Source: Dama dama (taxonomy: Eukaryota; Chordata; Mammalia; Artiodactyla; Cervidae). From it: DNA of 64,000 nt. Positions 21,651-33,970 of this stretch are shown piece by piece. The DNA lies in the NCBI RefSeq assembly GCF_033118175.1, contig NC_083711.1, positions 43,720,001 through 43,784,000 of the forward strand. Reading direction: 5' to 3'. The notes beneath the pieces are model-generated. The model was given only the letters and a program-made list of their open reading frames with translations, had not been told where the DNA came from and did no database searches. Position 1 is the first letter of the stretch; every line of letters starts with the position of its first letter. The position numbers and the translations under genes are program-made.

Positions 21651-24308
21651 ACTGGGCCAGTCTGCCAGTTCCTCGACTCCTCAGTATTGCCTCCTAAAGG
21701 CTTCTCCCGATGGTTGCTCTCAACTGAAGGGAACCACTCCAACTGGGAACTTATCCCCTCTACCCCTGTCAGACAACCTACTGCCAATGATAGACTGGTA
21801 TGTGGATTCAGAAGTCTAACTCTCTTGCCTCTTGGGGAGGAGAGCAACTGCATGGTTCTTGTCAGTTCAGCCTTCTCCTTATGATTCAGACCAAAGTGAG
21901 ATTTCATCACTTCTCATCTCTTTCTCTTTCCATAGCCTGTTCCACTTCATAACTGAAAGGTTTATACTGCAAAGCACCCCCTCAATCAATCTCGTGGTTC
22001 AGAATCTCTACTTTACATCCTGTTCTTGGGAGTTTCACTTGAAAAGATCATTTTTTTTCATGTTGGTAATGGGCACAACACAATTAGTGTTTTTTCTCCT
22101 ACCTACAACAAGAGACTCTGTGCTCTTACTCCATAAATTCTCTTGGAGCTATCAGGACACAAAATCCTCTGAAGCTTCTATAGCATTTATGAGTGAAAGA
22201 CTAGAAACTAAAGTGTAGGGGAATTAATGCACTCTGGGTCAAATTTTACTAATGAGAGGAAGGGTGATATAGGTAAAGTATTCTTTCTTCTTTCTCCCCT
22301 GCCTGTTCTTGCTCATGAATTTTTGGAAGATGCAGTCTTCATTTGGCTTTCTAAATAGATCCCTAAACATAATGTGAAATCAAACATTTTGTCAAAAACG
22401 TGTTTTCCTCTTTCTCTCTCTTTCTTTCTCTCTCCTCATTCTTCAGCAAGGGATGCCAGGCTAAATCATAATCCATAATCTATGATAAAATTTGTTTTTG
22501 GTAATTTTTGTGAATATAAGGATCAAATATTATTTCCACAATGACCATTGTTATATAGGTAATAAGGTAAGATGAAAGAAGGTATAGAGATAGGAAGAGA
22601 AAAGTGAAAAAAAGAAAATTCTGGGGAAAAGAAATTTAAAATTGAAGATAATTAAAGGGAATGAGAATAGTGAAAAAAGGAGCTCTCATTGAGAAAAGAT
22701 ATATAAATACACTGTAATAGAAAAACAAGATAAATGAGTGTATTTCTTATAGATGGAAAACAAATTGACATTGAAATAGGTTCAGACATACATTAGTACG
22801 GCTGAGGTGAGTGGGTTCCTTGGGATCTCTCCGGGTTAAAAAAAAATGACAATCTGGATAAGAATGCATTTTCCTTGAATTGAGAATTTAAGTACAGGGC
22901 AATTATATATATATATATATATAAAATTATATGAAGGCAATGCCCCAATATAAGAGAGATGCTACCATTCTGAGCAAGACATATATCCATACTCGACTCA
23001 TAAGTACTTGCCTGAGCCTTACGAAGACTCAGAGTAAAGATGACGCACTTCCTGTGAGGACACATTGATTAGAAGCATAGCACTGAACTTCTTTGTAGGC
23101 TCTGAATAAGTTCAGCACCATAGAGACTCGGGTACATTTTCTCTGTTTGAGAGTAACTATCACAGTATAAGTGAGGAAACCAGAAAAGCTGAATTTAAAG
23201 ACATAACATAGACGGAAACAGAAAAAAATTTAATTTTCAGTACACTTTAAGGTGGAAATGAAGTGGAAGAGGTAATAGCTTTGATAGCAATAGCATCTTT
23301 AGTTTCTAAAAGGATATTTACATTTTTATTCTAGTTGTTTTGCTGCTGTTCTTATTTTCTTGTCTGCAGTGAGCATCTATCCTTTAGAGTGAACTGTGTG
23401 CTAAGAAACTTTGACCCACATGAGAGACCCCAGGTGTCCACTAAGAAGGAGGAGATAGCAGTAAAATAAAAGAGAGGACAGGAGCAATGGGAAATGATAG
23501 ACATCATGCCAAATTCAATGGAGTGTTTATAAATATAATGAGACATCTGCCAAGGCTCTCTACCAAAGGAAAAAGAAAGGCGTCCATTGTGAACAGAACT
23601 AGTAAGTAAGATATCAAGTAGAAGAGAGACTGTAAGGGAAAGTCTGTGGCTTTCTCATGGCAATTATACTTTTTTATCTGGTCCATTTGAAATTTTCCCT
23701 CTATAATTTTCTAAAACATTTTGTATCAAAGGAAGAGTATTTGATCTTCACCTAAAAGAAGGGAAAAGGAAACTAATTGATACCATTGTCAAGTTTCCAA
23801 CATGGAGTCAGAAATATGAAAATCAGCATTCCTTTTAGTCATAGCTAACAAACGTGAGGTAAGGCATGGGGGCACAAACAACCACAGTCAGGACTGCTCA
23901 TGGGCAGGATTCCTCACATGCAGCTGCAGGAGCTGGGAAAGTGATGCTGTTTAGGCTAATGAGGCAAAACAGAATAAAGGCCAAAATCACAGCAGAGAGT
24001 GTCTTAAATGCATAGCTGTGTCTACTGTTGTCTCTTTTCCCACCTGGTCTTCAATTGCAGGTTAATGCTTTCTCTGTGCAATCACTTTGCTTCCCAACAG
24101 GGCCCCTGAACATTTTCTGAGTTCAGGCCAAGCTGCTATTGATTATTTATTCTGAGTACCCTGTAACTGATAAAAATTGATTTTCTCCATTGGTGTGTCC
24201 TGAGCTGAAGTTAACTATGTTTGTCAAATCCCAAATTCCAGATTAGATGCAACATCACCCTAAATTGCAAAAGTCCATTTTAACTATCAAACATAACTTG
24301 GCTTGGAA
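21651..24308. other. Unassigned sequence, about 2.6 kb
   Basis: No gene was recognised. The part 21655-21880 is somewhat richer in G+C and could be old ERV material, but no motif confirms this. A CT-rich run lies at 22410-22436 and a (TA)n tract at 22904-22923. Confidence 0.35.
22904..22923. repeat. (TA)n microsatellite
   Basis: This is an uninterrupted TA dinucleotide run of about ten units. Confidence 0.9.

Positions 24309-24341
<33 letters not shown>
24309..24341. repeat. (CA)n microsatellite
   Basis: This is an uninterrupted run of about fifteen CA units, likely polymorphic in length. Confidence 0.95.
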
Positions 24342-24387
24342 ACTTAGTATAAAGGTATATGATAGACAGGATGTGAGTAGGAGTTTT

Positions 24388-24606
24388 GCGTGCTAAGTCA
24401 CTCGGTGGTGTTCGAGTCTTTCTGATCCTATGGACAGTAGCCCACCAGAGGCTCCTCTTTCCATAGGATTCTCCAGGTAAGATTGCTGGCATGGGTTGTA
24501 ATTTCCTTTTCCCGGGTTCTTCCAGACCCAGGGATTGAACCTGTGACTCTTATGTCTCCTTCATTGGCAGGTGTGTTCTTTACCACTAGTACCACCTGAG
24601 AAGCCC
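24388..24606 (-). mobile_element. Bov-tA SINE
   Basis: This is a minus-strand copy with its tail (TGCGTGCTAAGTCACTC) at left and the tRNA-derived head ending CACCTGAGAAGCCC at right. The 12 bp flanks AGTAGGAGTTTT (24376-24387) and AGTGGGAGTTTT (24607-24618) differ by one base and form the target duplication. The body is fairly diverged. Confidence 0.92.
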
Positions 24607-24725
24607 AGTGGGAGTTTTAAAGGACAATAAATGATTTTTCTTTATCATATTTGAAACAAATTGACTTATAAGATATATGAGAGATATATGAGATGAACAG
24701 ATGGCTATACTGCTGTTGATGCTGT

Positions 24726-24803
24726 TTTGGAATGCTTGTTTGTTACTTGTTTGGAATGCTTTTTTGGGAACACTTGTTTGTTGTTTGGAATGTTTGTTAC
24801 TGC
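24726..24803. repeat. Degenerate TTTGGAATG tandem repeat
   Basis: Three imperfect units starting TTTGGAATG occur at 24726, 24750 and 24784, each followed by a CTTGTTTGTT-like stretch. Unit length varies between 24 and 34 bp. This is a decayed minisatellite or local duplication. The plus-strand frame through it is accidental. Confidence 0.65.
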
Positions 24804-25149
24804 TGGCTTTAGGTTATGGCCAAATGGGCATGCTCATACTCGGAGTCTGAATAAGAAAGACTTCCATCCTATTCACTGGTGGACGTGGACAACTTGGGCT
24901 TCTCATGTTGTATCAGAGGTTTTACCACACAGCTCACTCAAAAGCATATGCTTTCTACAGAAAAGAAATAATGATTACCACATAATAATTAGTAATAATA
25001 AAAATACCAGTACTAAAACTATAGCAACAAAAATAAATTTTCACAACATCCCTTTTGAGCCTGCAGCAAACATGCTGTGGATATTCCTCCTCCCCCAGTC
25101 AAGTCTGAGGAAAAAAAGAAACTAGAGTTTTACTCCTGAGGTAGAAAGG

Positions 25150-25430
25150 TCCGCCCCTCCCTGGAACCTTGAGGAAGAAGGACTGCTGTCCCTTCCCTCG
25201 TCCCCCCAGCCGGGCAGCATGTCTCCTCATGAAGGGGCCTCTGCGCAAGCCGAGGACACAGATGGTGCAGGCCAGCAGACGCGCACACAGGAAGGGACGC
25301 CGGCATGCGGCAGCTCTCCCGCCAGGCCTGCCTTCCGTCCTAGAGTCTAGCGCAGCGTCCAGGCGAGGCAGTGGAACGGGAGTCACCTTCCTATCACCCT
25401 GAGTGCTGTTTCCTTGTGGGGTGTTTACGG
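25150..25430. other. Isolated CpG-rich patch
   Basis: By eye count there are about 17 CpG dinucleotides in 280 bp, against very few per kilobase in the surrounding AT-rich DNA. The patch contains TCCGCCCC, GCGCAAGCCGAGG, GACGCGCAC and AGCGCAGCGTCCAGGCGAGG. Open frames exist on both strands (77 codons plus, 116 codons minus), as GC-rich DNA allows by chance, and none shows a recognisable domain. It may be a small CpG island or promoter, an exon or UTR of an unrecognised transcript, a CpG-rich repeat scrap, or an old processed insert. Confidence 0.6.
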
Positions 25431-26399
25431 GACACAAATGCACACACACACAAACTCCTACTGCACCTGCATCTTTAGCCTTCTGTTCGCATTTACTTCA
25501 ACCTGTCTTTGAAAAGAACAGATTTCTAATTTCCTTGAGGTAAGCTACAAGCACATCTTATTGAAATGCTTTTAGCAGGCTCAGTTTCCATCCTAGATTA
25601 TGTGAATTCTTGAGTTCATCAAAATTTAAAGCCTTCATTTAATTTTAACTCATACTAAAGCAAGGTTTAATGACTGAAGCCACCTTGATTTTCCTAGATT
25701 ATTCTTTTAAATTACAATGAATGTGTCCTTATGACAAATTCCTCTAGTCTCTTGTTTCTAACAAGCTCTACACAGGCAACTATTTTAAATTTCAAACTTG
25801 TGGGAGATTTTTGATGCAGTTCAGTATGAGTAGGAGAACATGAATTATTTTTCATAATTAATAACTTAACTCAGGTGGAGAAAAATATAACATTATCTTT
25901 GATATTTCAACTTAATTACTATATTGAGTCTCCATTTAACCTGAAGAAAAAATTAGTCAACTCTAGGTAAACTCAGTTTACCTGTTGCTTTGATGTATTT
26001 AAGAGCATTTAATTATACTGAAACTTTTCCTTTGTTCCAGTATTCCCACAGTGGTACCTAATTTGTAGAGATTTATGTAAGTAGAGTGTGTGAACAAGTA
26101 AATATTCTATGGCCATCTTTGATACTATGCTAGTGAGATATCACTTGCTGCCTCTGGTTTATGCCTTTAGAGCTTATGTTCAGTGTCATACCTTGAGCTA
26201 TACATAGTCCTGCCATGGTTTTTAGTCATCAGCCCTTGTCACTCTTCATTTTGTCCTCAAGATTCAAGAGGATTTGCTAGTCATGTCACCACCCTCCTTG
26301 GAAAGTTTGAACTTTTCGACTATTTCCATCTGCCTCTGTGGGGCAGCAGGAGACTTGGGGGCAGGGGGAAGTAACTCAGCTCTCTGCCTAGACTTTTTT
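25431..26399. other. Unassigned sequence
   Basis: A short CA run lies near 25439-25452. Otherwise this is AT-rich DNA with no recognised feature. Confidence 0.4.
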
Positions 26400-26473
26400 T
26401 TTTTTTTGCTTAATGTTTATTTATTTTTTTCCCATTTATTTTTATTAGTTGGAGGCTAATTACTTTACAATAT
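26400..26473 (-). mobile_element. Very short L1 3'-end insertion
   Basis: This is a 74 bp insertion holding a poly-T/A-rich tail and the last roughly 35 bp of a bovine-type L1 3' end (minus-strand AGTAATTAGCCTCCAACTAA). A 15 bp target duplication TGCCTAGACTTTTTT flanks it (26385-26399, 26474-26488; the T-run makes the exact edge ambiguous). It shows extreme 5' truncation during target-primed reverse transcription. Confidence 0.85.
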
Positions 26474-26488
26474 TGCCTAGACTTTTTT

Positions 26489-27859
26489 GAAACCAACATT
26501 TCCACTTTTCTTCTTATGCTTCTTAATGTGAACAACTTTGGTGAAACTGTCTTCTCCAAAAAGTAGAAGCACAGTTGTTTGACAAATCTCCCAAACATTT
26601 GAGACCGCCGTTCTCCCTCCATCAGTGAAATTGTGGAGAGAACTAGGGGGAAATTATAGTATAGGGAATAAAGCTCAGGATGAGTAAATGATACTTATAA
26701 AAAGCATAGGGTAGTAAATTTAAATCAAATCTTAATTCACAGATAACTTACATACCAAAACTATAAACATTAAGGAGAGTAGCAGAAAATATTTGAATAG
26801 AGTGAAACAAAGAACAAACAACATAATATGCTGAATTTCAAATTTATAAAAGTTTTTAAGCTTTAAATTGCTGATAACTCCTTTTAGCTAAGCTAGCATG
26901 CTTTCCTTCATTGAAACCCAGTATATTTTTAACTACTATATTTACTTTTTAAAATTATTTCATTTCTTTTAATGGAAGAGGGTTCTGAAATTTTCTTTTG
27001 CTTTGTCATTTTGTTGCTGAAATCACTTTACTAATGAATTCCAAAGTGAGATATAAAGAAGTATCTTAAATTTTTAAAAAAGAAAAATAGATGTTTTTAA
27101 TTTAAAACACATTATACAGCATTTGTTATTTTGCTAATTAAAGAGGAATGCAGCTGAAGCTTCTGGTTCACCCAGACAGTAACCTGAACTTGAGTATATC
27201 AGTGGAAACCTGTGGTTCACGGAAACTTCTTTGACCTTGTCCAAGTCAATACCACCTTATTTGACTGAGATTAGCTTTCTTATTTGATTATATAGAACAA
27301 AGTTAGGGGCTGATCTCGCTCTTTTTTTAACATTTCTGTCTTTTCAGTTGTGCATTTAATGTAACCCACCGTTGGTATACGATCAATTCATGAAGAAGTC
27401 TATGCAGCAATTTTGTAAAACAGAAATCCAGAATGTCTAAATAGCTAGATCAAACTACATGTAAGGCTATTACAAAAGAAATTTTGGTTTTATTGCCTCC
27501 ATAAATGTTCTTAACAGAAGGAAAAATAATACCCATTATGAAATGGGTTGAAGAAAGCCCAATGAATAAGTTAATAATTTTGCCCAATTCTTTCTCTCTA
27601 AAGGAAAATGAATACTTCTCCAGCAAACTGCTTTAATCTGTGTTTACTAATAGAGACTCTGATAAGCATCTTTTAGGTGGTCACTTCCATTAAATAAAAC
27701 CAACAAAAAACATGAATTTAGTCAATTTCAGATAATTATATTAAAATCCTTCAAATTACATGTGTTACTGAAATTTAGATTTAATTTTTTAGAACATAAG
27801 CTTTTGTTTTAAAAATATTCATATATATATGAATGAATATTTTTAAATATTTGAGGGAA
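26489..27859. other. Unassigned AT-rich sequence
   Basis: No coding region or repeat was identified. Confidence 0.4.
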
Positions 27860-28070
27860 GGGCTTCCCAGGTGGCCTAGTGGTAAAATCTGCCTTGCAAT
27901 GTGGGAGATGCGGGTTGTTTGATTCCTGGGTTGAGAAGATCTCCTGGAGAAGGAAATGGTGATCCACTCCAGTATTCTTGCCTGGGAAATCCCATGGATA
28001 GCAGAGCCTGATGGTCTACAGTCCATGGAGTCACAAAGAATCAGACACAATTCATCAACTAAAACAACCA
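27860..28070 (+). mobile_element. Bov-tA SINE
   Basis: This is a plus-strand copy from GGGCTTCCCAGGTGGCCTAG through the B-box-like region and GAAATCCCATGGATAGCAGAG to AATTCATCAACTAAAAC. Similar flanks (TTTGAGGGAA at about 27850-27859 and TTTGGAGGGAAA at about 28074-28085) suggest a target duplication with one indel. Confidence 0.9.
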
Positions 28071-29582
28071 ATTTTGGAGGGAAATTGGAAAATAATATTT
28101 CATGAAATGCCATCCAGATTTATGTTGAGCCAGATAAATTTAAACTAGGTATCAAACCAAATTATTATATTATGATTCAGTTTTGTCTAAAATCTTTTAT
28201 TGCCTAAATGTTAGAAATGAGATAAAAATAATTTTATCAGTTTTATCTCAGTTGATGAAACATTGAAAATTTTTTATTTTAAATTGCAAAAACTATTATG
28301 CAACCTCTAAATTTTATATAAGTAAAATGTATGTAAATTGAAAACTTTATGCAAAATTATTTGAAATACAGACCTATTTTAAAATAATCACATACTTTGC
28401 TAGATAAAATTTAAAGATAATTTTCCACTGTAAAGCACAGAGAACTTCAAAAAATTTGGAAATAAATAGCACTTATATGAGTTCCTCTTTGCAGATACAT
28501 TTAGAAATTTTTATACTTACTGAAACTGCTATTCCAATTTATTTTATTCTAAAGGATTATTGCCAGGTAGTCTCATAAAAATTATTTCTTATCACAGAAA
28601 TTTTTTATTATAAATGTCATAAAAGTGAATATTTAAGATCTATTTTTCCATCTAGTTATGAATCTCAGCAGAGACTTTGGTAATTTTTTTTTTCATGACA
28701 TAACAATAAAATTCTAAAATGAACTTTAGTAAGGACAATGGATTCTAGTAATGTACCATAAAGAACTGGGTAATTGAGCATCAAGATTAGTAAATGCTAA
28801 AATATCCAGTTTTGACATGCTTCATGAAAGCCAATTATTCTGTAGTGAGTTGTTAATGTAAATTTGACTTTTGTGTGGACCTCCATAAAAAATCATTTCT
28901 TGGAGTCACAGAATAATGTAGAATATTTGAAATAATCTTCAATTTTAGAAAAGAAATAAATGCCCACACATTAAAAGCACAATTGAATGCCTCAAAGTTG
29001 GTATATGTGGAGAGTAATTTATAAGACCTAGGTAATCTATCTCCCAAGAGGATATCTTTAAAAGCGATAAAGTTTTATTTGATTCATTTTGTCACTTAAA
29101 TGTATATGTTAATGCATATATTGACAGACTATGCAAATAAAACCTTCCTAAGTTATATTTTAATCAGTCATTAACAACTATTTATCTATGACTCGGTGGT
29201 TAGGATTATTAAAATTAACAGTTACAACACAACTTTTTCACTAATAAATTGAAACTGTAAACTCAATCTAAAATTTATTAATAATATATAGTGTTCATAA
29301 ACTTTAAAGTTGTATTCATTAATCTACATATATTTTATATTAACAATTAATAACATTCAAAAGTTATTTTTTGAGATATATAAGTATTTTTACTTAAAGT
29401 TTCCAGTATTTTAAAAAATGCTTAAGTATTTATTAAAATATTCAAAAATTATTTTTAGAAATAAATTACTAATAATTCAAAATTAGAATTTTCCACTAAA
29501 TATGTCTTTGACAGCATGTTTATTATATACATCAGTGTATTTAATATGTAACATGTAGTATAATGCTTACATAATACATTCA
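28071..29582. other. Unassigned very AT-rich sequence, 1.5 kb
   Basis: No gene or repeat was recognised, and stops are dense in all frames. Confidence 0.45.
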
Positions 29583-30965
29583 GTTCATGCGCTCCAGTCA
29601 TGTCCAACTCTGCAAACCCACGAACCACAGCAGGCCAGGCCTCCCTGTCCATCACCAACTCCCGGAGTCCACCCAAACCCATGTCCATTGAGTCGATGAT
29701 GCCATCCAACCACCTCATCCTCTGTTGTCCCCTTCTCCTGCCCTCAATCTTTCCCAGCATCAGGGTCTTTTCAAATGAGTCAGCTCTTCACATCAGGTGG
29801 CCAAACTATTGGAGGTTCAGCTTCAGCATCAGTCCATCCAGTGAATATTCAGGACTGATCTCCTTTAGGATGAACTGGTTGGATCTCCTTGCAGTCCAAG
29901 GGACTCTCAAGAGTTTTCTCCAACACCACAGTTCGGAAGCACCAATTCTTTGGTGCTCAGCTTTCTTTATAGTCCAACTCTCACATCATACATGACTATT
30001 GGAAAAATCATACCCTTAACTAGATGGACCTTTTTTGACAAAATAATGTCTTTGCTTTTCAATATGCTGTCTAGGTTGGTCATAACTTTCCTCCCAAAGA
30101 GTAAGCATCTCTTAATTTCATGGCTGCACTCACCATCTGCAGTGATTTTGGAGCCTAGAAAAATAAAGTCAGTCACTCTTTCCACTGTTTCCCCAATTAT
30201 TTGCCATGAAGTGATGGGACCGGATGCCATGGTCTTAGTTTTCTGAATGTTGAGCTTTAAGCCAACTTTTTCACTCTCCTCTTTCACTTTCATCAAGAGG
30301 CTCTTTAGTTCTTCTTTGCTTTCTGCCACATGGGTGGTGTCATCTGCATATCTGAGGTTATTGATATTTCTCCCTGCAATCTTGATTCCAGCCTGTGCTT
30401 CCTCCAGCCTAGCATTTCTCATGATGTACTCTGCATATAAGTTAAATAAGCAGGGTGACAAGACACAGCCTTGACGTACTCCTTTTCCTATTTGGAACCA
30501 GTCTGTTGCTCCATGTCCAATTCTAACTGTTGCTTCCTGACTTGCATACAGGTTTCTCAAGAGGCAGGTCAGGTGGTCTGGTATTCCCATCTCTTTCAGA
30601 ATTTTCCACAGTTTATTGTGATCCACACAGTCAAAGGCTTTGGCATAGTCAATAAAGCAGAAATAGATGTTTTTCTGGAACTCTCTTGCTTTTTTGATGA
30701 TCCAGTGGATGTTGGCAATCTGATCTCTTATTCCTCTGCCTTTTCTAAAACCAGCTTGAACATCTGGAAGTTCATGGTTCATGGATTGCTGAAGCCTGTC
30801 TTGGTGATTTTTAAGCATTACTTTACTAGCATGTAAGATGAGTGGAATTGTGCAGTAGTTTGAGCATTCTTTGGCACTGCCTTTCTTTGGGATTGGAATT
30901 AAAACTGACCTTTTCCAGTCCTGTGGCCACTGCTGAGTTTTCCAAATTTGCTGGCATATTGCAAT
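29583..30965 (-). mobile_element. BovB LINE with reverse transcriptase ORF
   Basis: This is a 1.38 kb minus-strand BovB copy with its 3' terminus at 29583. It extends upstream through the C-terminal region and most of the reverse transcriptase domain to about 30965, where it is 5' truncated (no endonuclease). It is the best preserved BovB in the window. No target duplication was found. A second BovB in the same orientation begins about 110 bp to the right. Confidence 0.95.
29967..30818 (-). pseudogene. BovB reverse transcriptase fragment (283 codons)
   Basis: This is an uninterrupted minus-strand frame covering the RTE-clade reverse transcriptase. QAGFRKGRGIRDQI (residues 21-34) is an early RT motif, FIDYAKAFDCVD (55-66) carries the first catalytic aspartate, GVRQGCVLSP (113-122) is the next block, and YADD (157-160; bases 30339-30350) is the metal-binding catalytic pair. 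The enzyme would copy BovB RNA at a nicked target and is thought to mobilise Bov-tA SINEs in trans. The start methionine is internal, since the N-terminal endonuclease is absent. Near 29989 a one-base deletion throws the C-terminal part out of frame (VMYDVRVGL then stop), and the C-terminus continues in another frame at 29600-29760. It is not expected to make a working protein. Confidence 0.9.
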
Positions 30966-31074
30966 CTTAATAATAATTTAAAGGATTTTCATGATTGAGG
31001 AATTTAACTTGGAAGGAATAATTAACAGAGGTTAACAAAATGAAAGTAATGGTAACAAAATAGTTGAATTAGTT

Positions 31075-33005
31075 TACTGTTATTCAGTCACTAAGTCATG
31101 TCAGACTCTTTGTGACCCATGGTCTGCAGCACACCAGGTTCCACTGTCCTTCATTATCTCCCCAAGTTTACTCAAATTTAAGTCCATTGAATCAGTGATG
31201 CTATCTGACCATCTCATCCTCTGTTACCCACTTCTCCTTTTGCCTTCAATCTTTCCCAGCATCAGGGTCTCTTCCAGTGAATCAACTCTTAACATCAGGT
31301 GGCCAAAGTATTGGAGTCTCAGCTTCAACATCAGTCCTTCCGATGAATATTCAGGACTGATTTCCTTTAGGATTGACTGGTTTGATCTCTGTGCAGTTAA
31401 CAGGACTCTCCAGAGTCTCTTCCAGCACCACAATTCAAAAGCATCAATTCTTTAGCTCCAGGCTTTCTTTATGGTCCCAACTCTCTCATTGTTCATGACT
31501 ACTGGAAAAACCGTAGCTTTGACTATATGGACCTTTGTTGGCAAAGTGATGTCTTTGCTTTTTAATATGCTGTCTAGGTTGTCATAGCTTTTTTTCCAAG
31601 AAGCAAGCGTCTTAATTTTCATGGCTGCAGTCACCATCCACAGTGATTTTGGAGCCCAAGAAAATCAAATCTGTCACTGCTTCCACTTTTTCCCCTTCCA
31701 TTTGCCATGAAGTAATGGGACCAGATGCCATGAGCTTAGTTTTCTGAATGGTGGGTTTTAAGCCAACTTTTTCACTCTCCTCTTTCACTTTGATCAAGAG
31801 GCTCTTTAGTTCTTCAGTTTCTGCCATAAGGGTGGTGTCATGTGCCTATCTGAGGTTATTGTTATTTCTCCTGGCAATCTTGATTCCAGCTTGTGCTTCA
31901 CCAATCCAGGATTTCTCATGATGTACTGTGCATATAAGTTAAATAAGCAGGGTGACAATATAAAGCCTTATGTACTCCTTTCCTCATTTGGAACCAGTCT
32001 GTTGTTCCATGTCCAGTTCTAACTGTTGCTTCCTGACCTGCATACAGATTTCTCAGGAGACAGATGAGGTAGTCTGGTATTCCAATCTCTTCAAGAATTT
32101 TCCACAATTTGTTGTGATCCACACAGTCTAAGGTTTTAATGTAGTCAATTAAGCAGAATTAAACATTTTTCTGAAGTCCCTTGCTCTCTCTGTGATCCAA
32201 CGAATGTTGGCAATTTGATCTCAGATTCCTTGTCTTTTCTAAATCCAGCTTATACATCTGGAATTTCACTATTCACATACTGCTGATGCCTAGCTTGAGG
32301 GATTTTGAGCATAACCTTGCTAGAGTGTCAAATAAGCACAATTGTACAATCATTTGAACATTCTTTGGCATTGCCCTTTTTGGAAATGGAATGAAATTTG
32401 ATCTTTTCAAGTCCTATGGCCACTGATGAGTTTTCCAAATTTGTTGGCATATTGAGTGCATCAGTTGACCAGCATCATCTCTTAGGATTTGAAATAACTC
32501 AGCTGGAATTCCATCACCTTCACTAGTTTTGCTTATAGTAATACTCTCTAAGGCCACCTGACTTCACACTCCAGGACCTCTGGTTCTAGGTGAATGACCT
32601 CACCATCATGGTTATCCCGGTCATTAAGATCTTTTTTGTATAGTTCTTCTGTGTATTCTTGCTACCTCCTCTTAATCTCTTTTGCGTCTACTATGTCACT
32701 ACCATGTCTGTCCTTTATCATAACTATTCTTGCATGAAATATTCCCTTGATATTTCCAATTTTTTGAAGAGATCTTTAGTCTTGCCCATTTAATTGTGTT
32801 CCTCTATTTCTTTGCATTGTTCTTTTTAAGAAGGCTTTCTTATCTTTCCTTGCTATTCCTTGAACCTCTGCATTCAGTTGGGTCTATCTTTCCCTTTTTC
32901 CCTTGCCTTTTGCTTCTCTTCTTTCCCCAGCTATTTGTAAAAAGTTCTCAGACAATCCCTTTGCCTTCTTGCATGTCTTTTTCTTTTGGATGGTTTTGGC
33001 CATGG
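31075..33005 (-). mobile_element. BovB LINE, longer but more decayed copy
   Basis: This is a 1.93 kb minus-strand BovB with its 3' terminus near 31075 (TTACTGTTATTCAGTCACTAA). It covers the C-terminal region, the reverse transcriptase (frames 31612-31827 and 31916-32122) and upstream sequence toward the endonuclease-RT linker (GATCTTTTTTGTATAGTTCTTC at 32630; TTTTGGCCATGG near 32995). Many indels and stops are present, including loss of the catalytic region's frame. It extends about 550 bp further 5' than its neighbour at 29583-30965, so the two are separate insertions and not one duplicated unit. Confidence 0.9.
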
Positions 33006-33970
33006 CCAAAAACTTAACTGGTTTACTAGTCTATATATTCACATCCTTTAAATGTGTTTTCTTTGAATTTTTACTTAAGATGTTTATTTTATTTTTTTTT
33101 TCAAAAGACATGCAGTCTTTTTGAATGGCAATTTCCTTGTCCTTTTTTTTTTGAAGATGTCTTGCACTTCTACTTTTATATATCTTATCTCAAGTGATAG
33201 AATAATATATATAAAAAAGAAACCAACCAAAAGAATAATTATTTCCAAGAAGAAATGGATATATTAAAATAGAATAATTTTTCTAGAGTGTCTCATAATA
33301 CACTGTCTTTAATACAAGCATTTCTACCATAATTTTAAGCTGTAATGGTTGAATTAATGCTGAAAATGGAGTTAGAGACCTAGTTCCAGAAATACCTGTA
33401 ATTCCTAGTGAGAACTTGAACATGCCATGATTCTTCAACCTAAGGTTATTTATATTGAAAAAATGTATATAATGGCACTGCATAAATCTCCATATTTATG
33501 TATTATATAGAACCAAGAATGTGAAAATGTTGATAAGCTAAAAGTCTAAAACTACCTCTGCTATTGGGAATTTTCCGACATTAAACTTCATTCATCTATC
33601 TATAGACCTATTAATGATATTTGTATATTCTTGGTCACTCAAAAAATGTTATATAAATTATTTCATACTAAAAATGTGTGGCATAATGATGCATGAAAGT
33701 TATATAAGTGGTACATTTGAATTGATAAAATTAACGAATTATATGGTGTTTGGAAAATTTAACAAGACAGTGTGTATAAATTACTTAAGCTAATACCTGG
33801 TATGTATTTTGCACTCAATAATATGCTAAAACCATACTATATGTCCCAACATAGGATTTTTTTAATGCTTCTGGCATTAGTGTGAGGAGGTAAAAATTCA
33901 ACATTTTCTCCCTGTAGTATATAAAGCATTTCTTGTTTAATCATATTTTACTCTTTCATAAAACACCTGA
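33006..33970. other. Unassigned AT-rich sequence
   Basis: No gene was recognised. The last 11 bases are the left target duplication of the next element. Confidence 0.4.

Noticed and set aside
21452..21910. 152-codon minus-strand ORF
   Set aside because: Its C-terminal third is an antisense Bov-tA. The rest shows no motif or codon bias that I can support.
24727..25125. 132-codon plus-strand ORF
   Set aside because: It starts in a degenerate tandem repeat and continues in AT-rich DNA, with no domain and no conservation evidence.
25099..25449. 116-codon minus-strand ORF in the CpG-rich patch
   Set aside because: GC-rich DNA gives long chance frames. No domain or start context supports it, so only the composition was reported.
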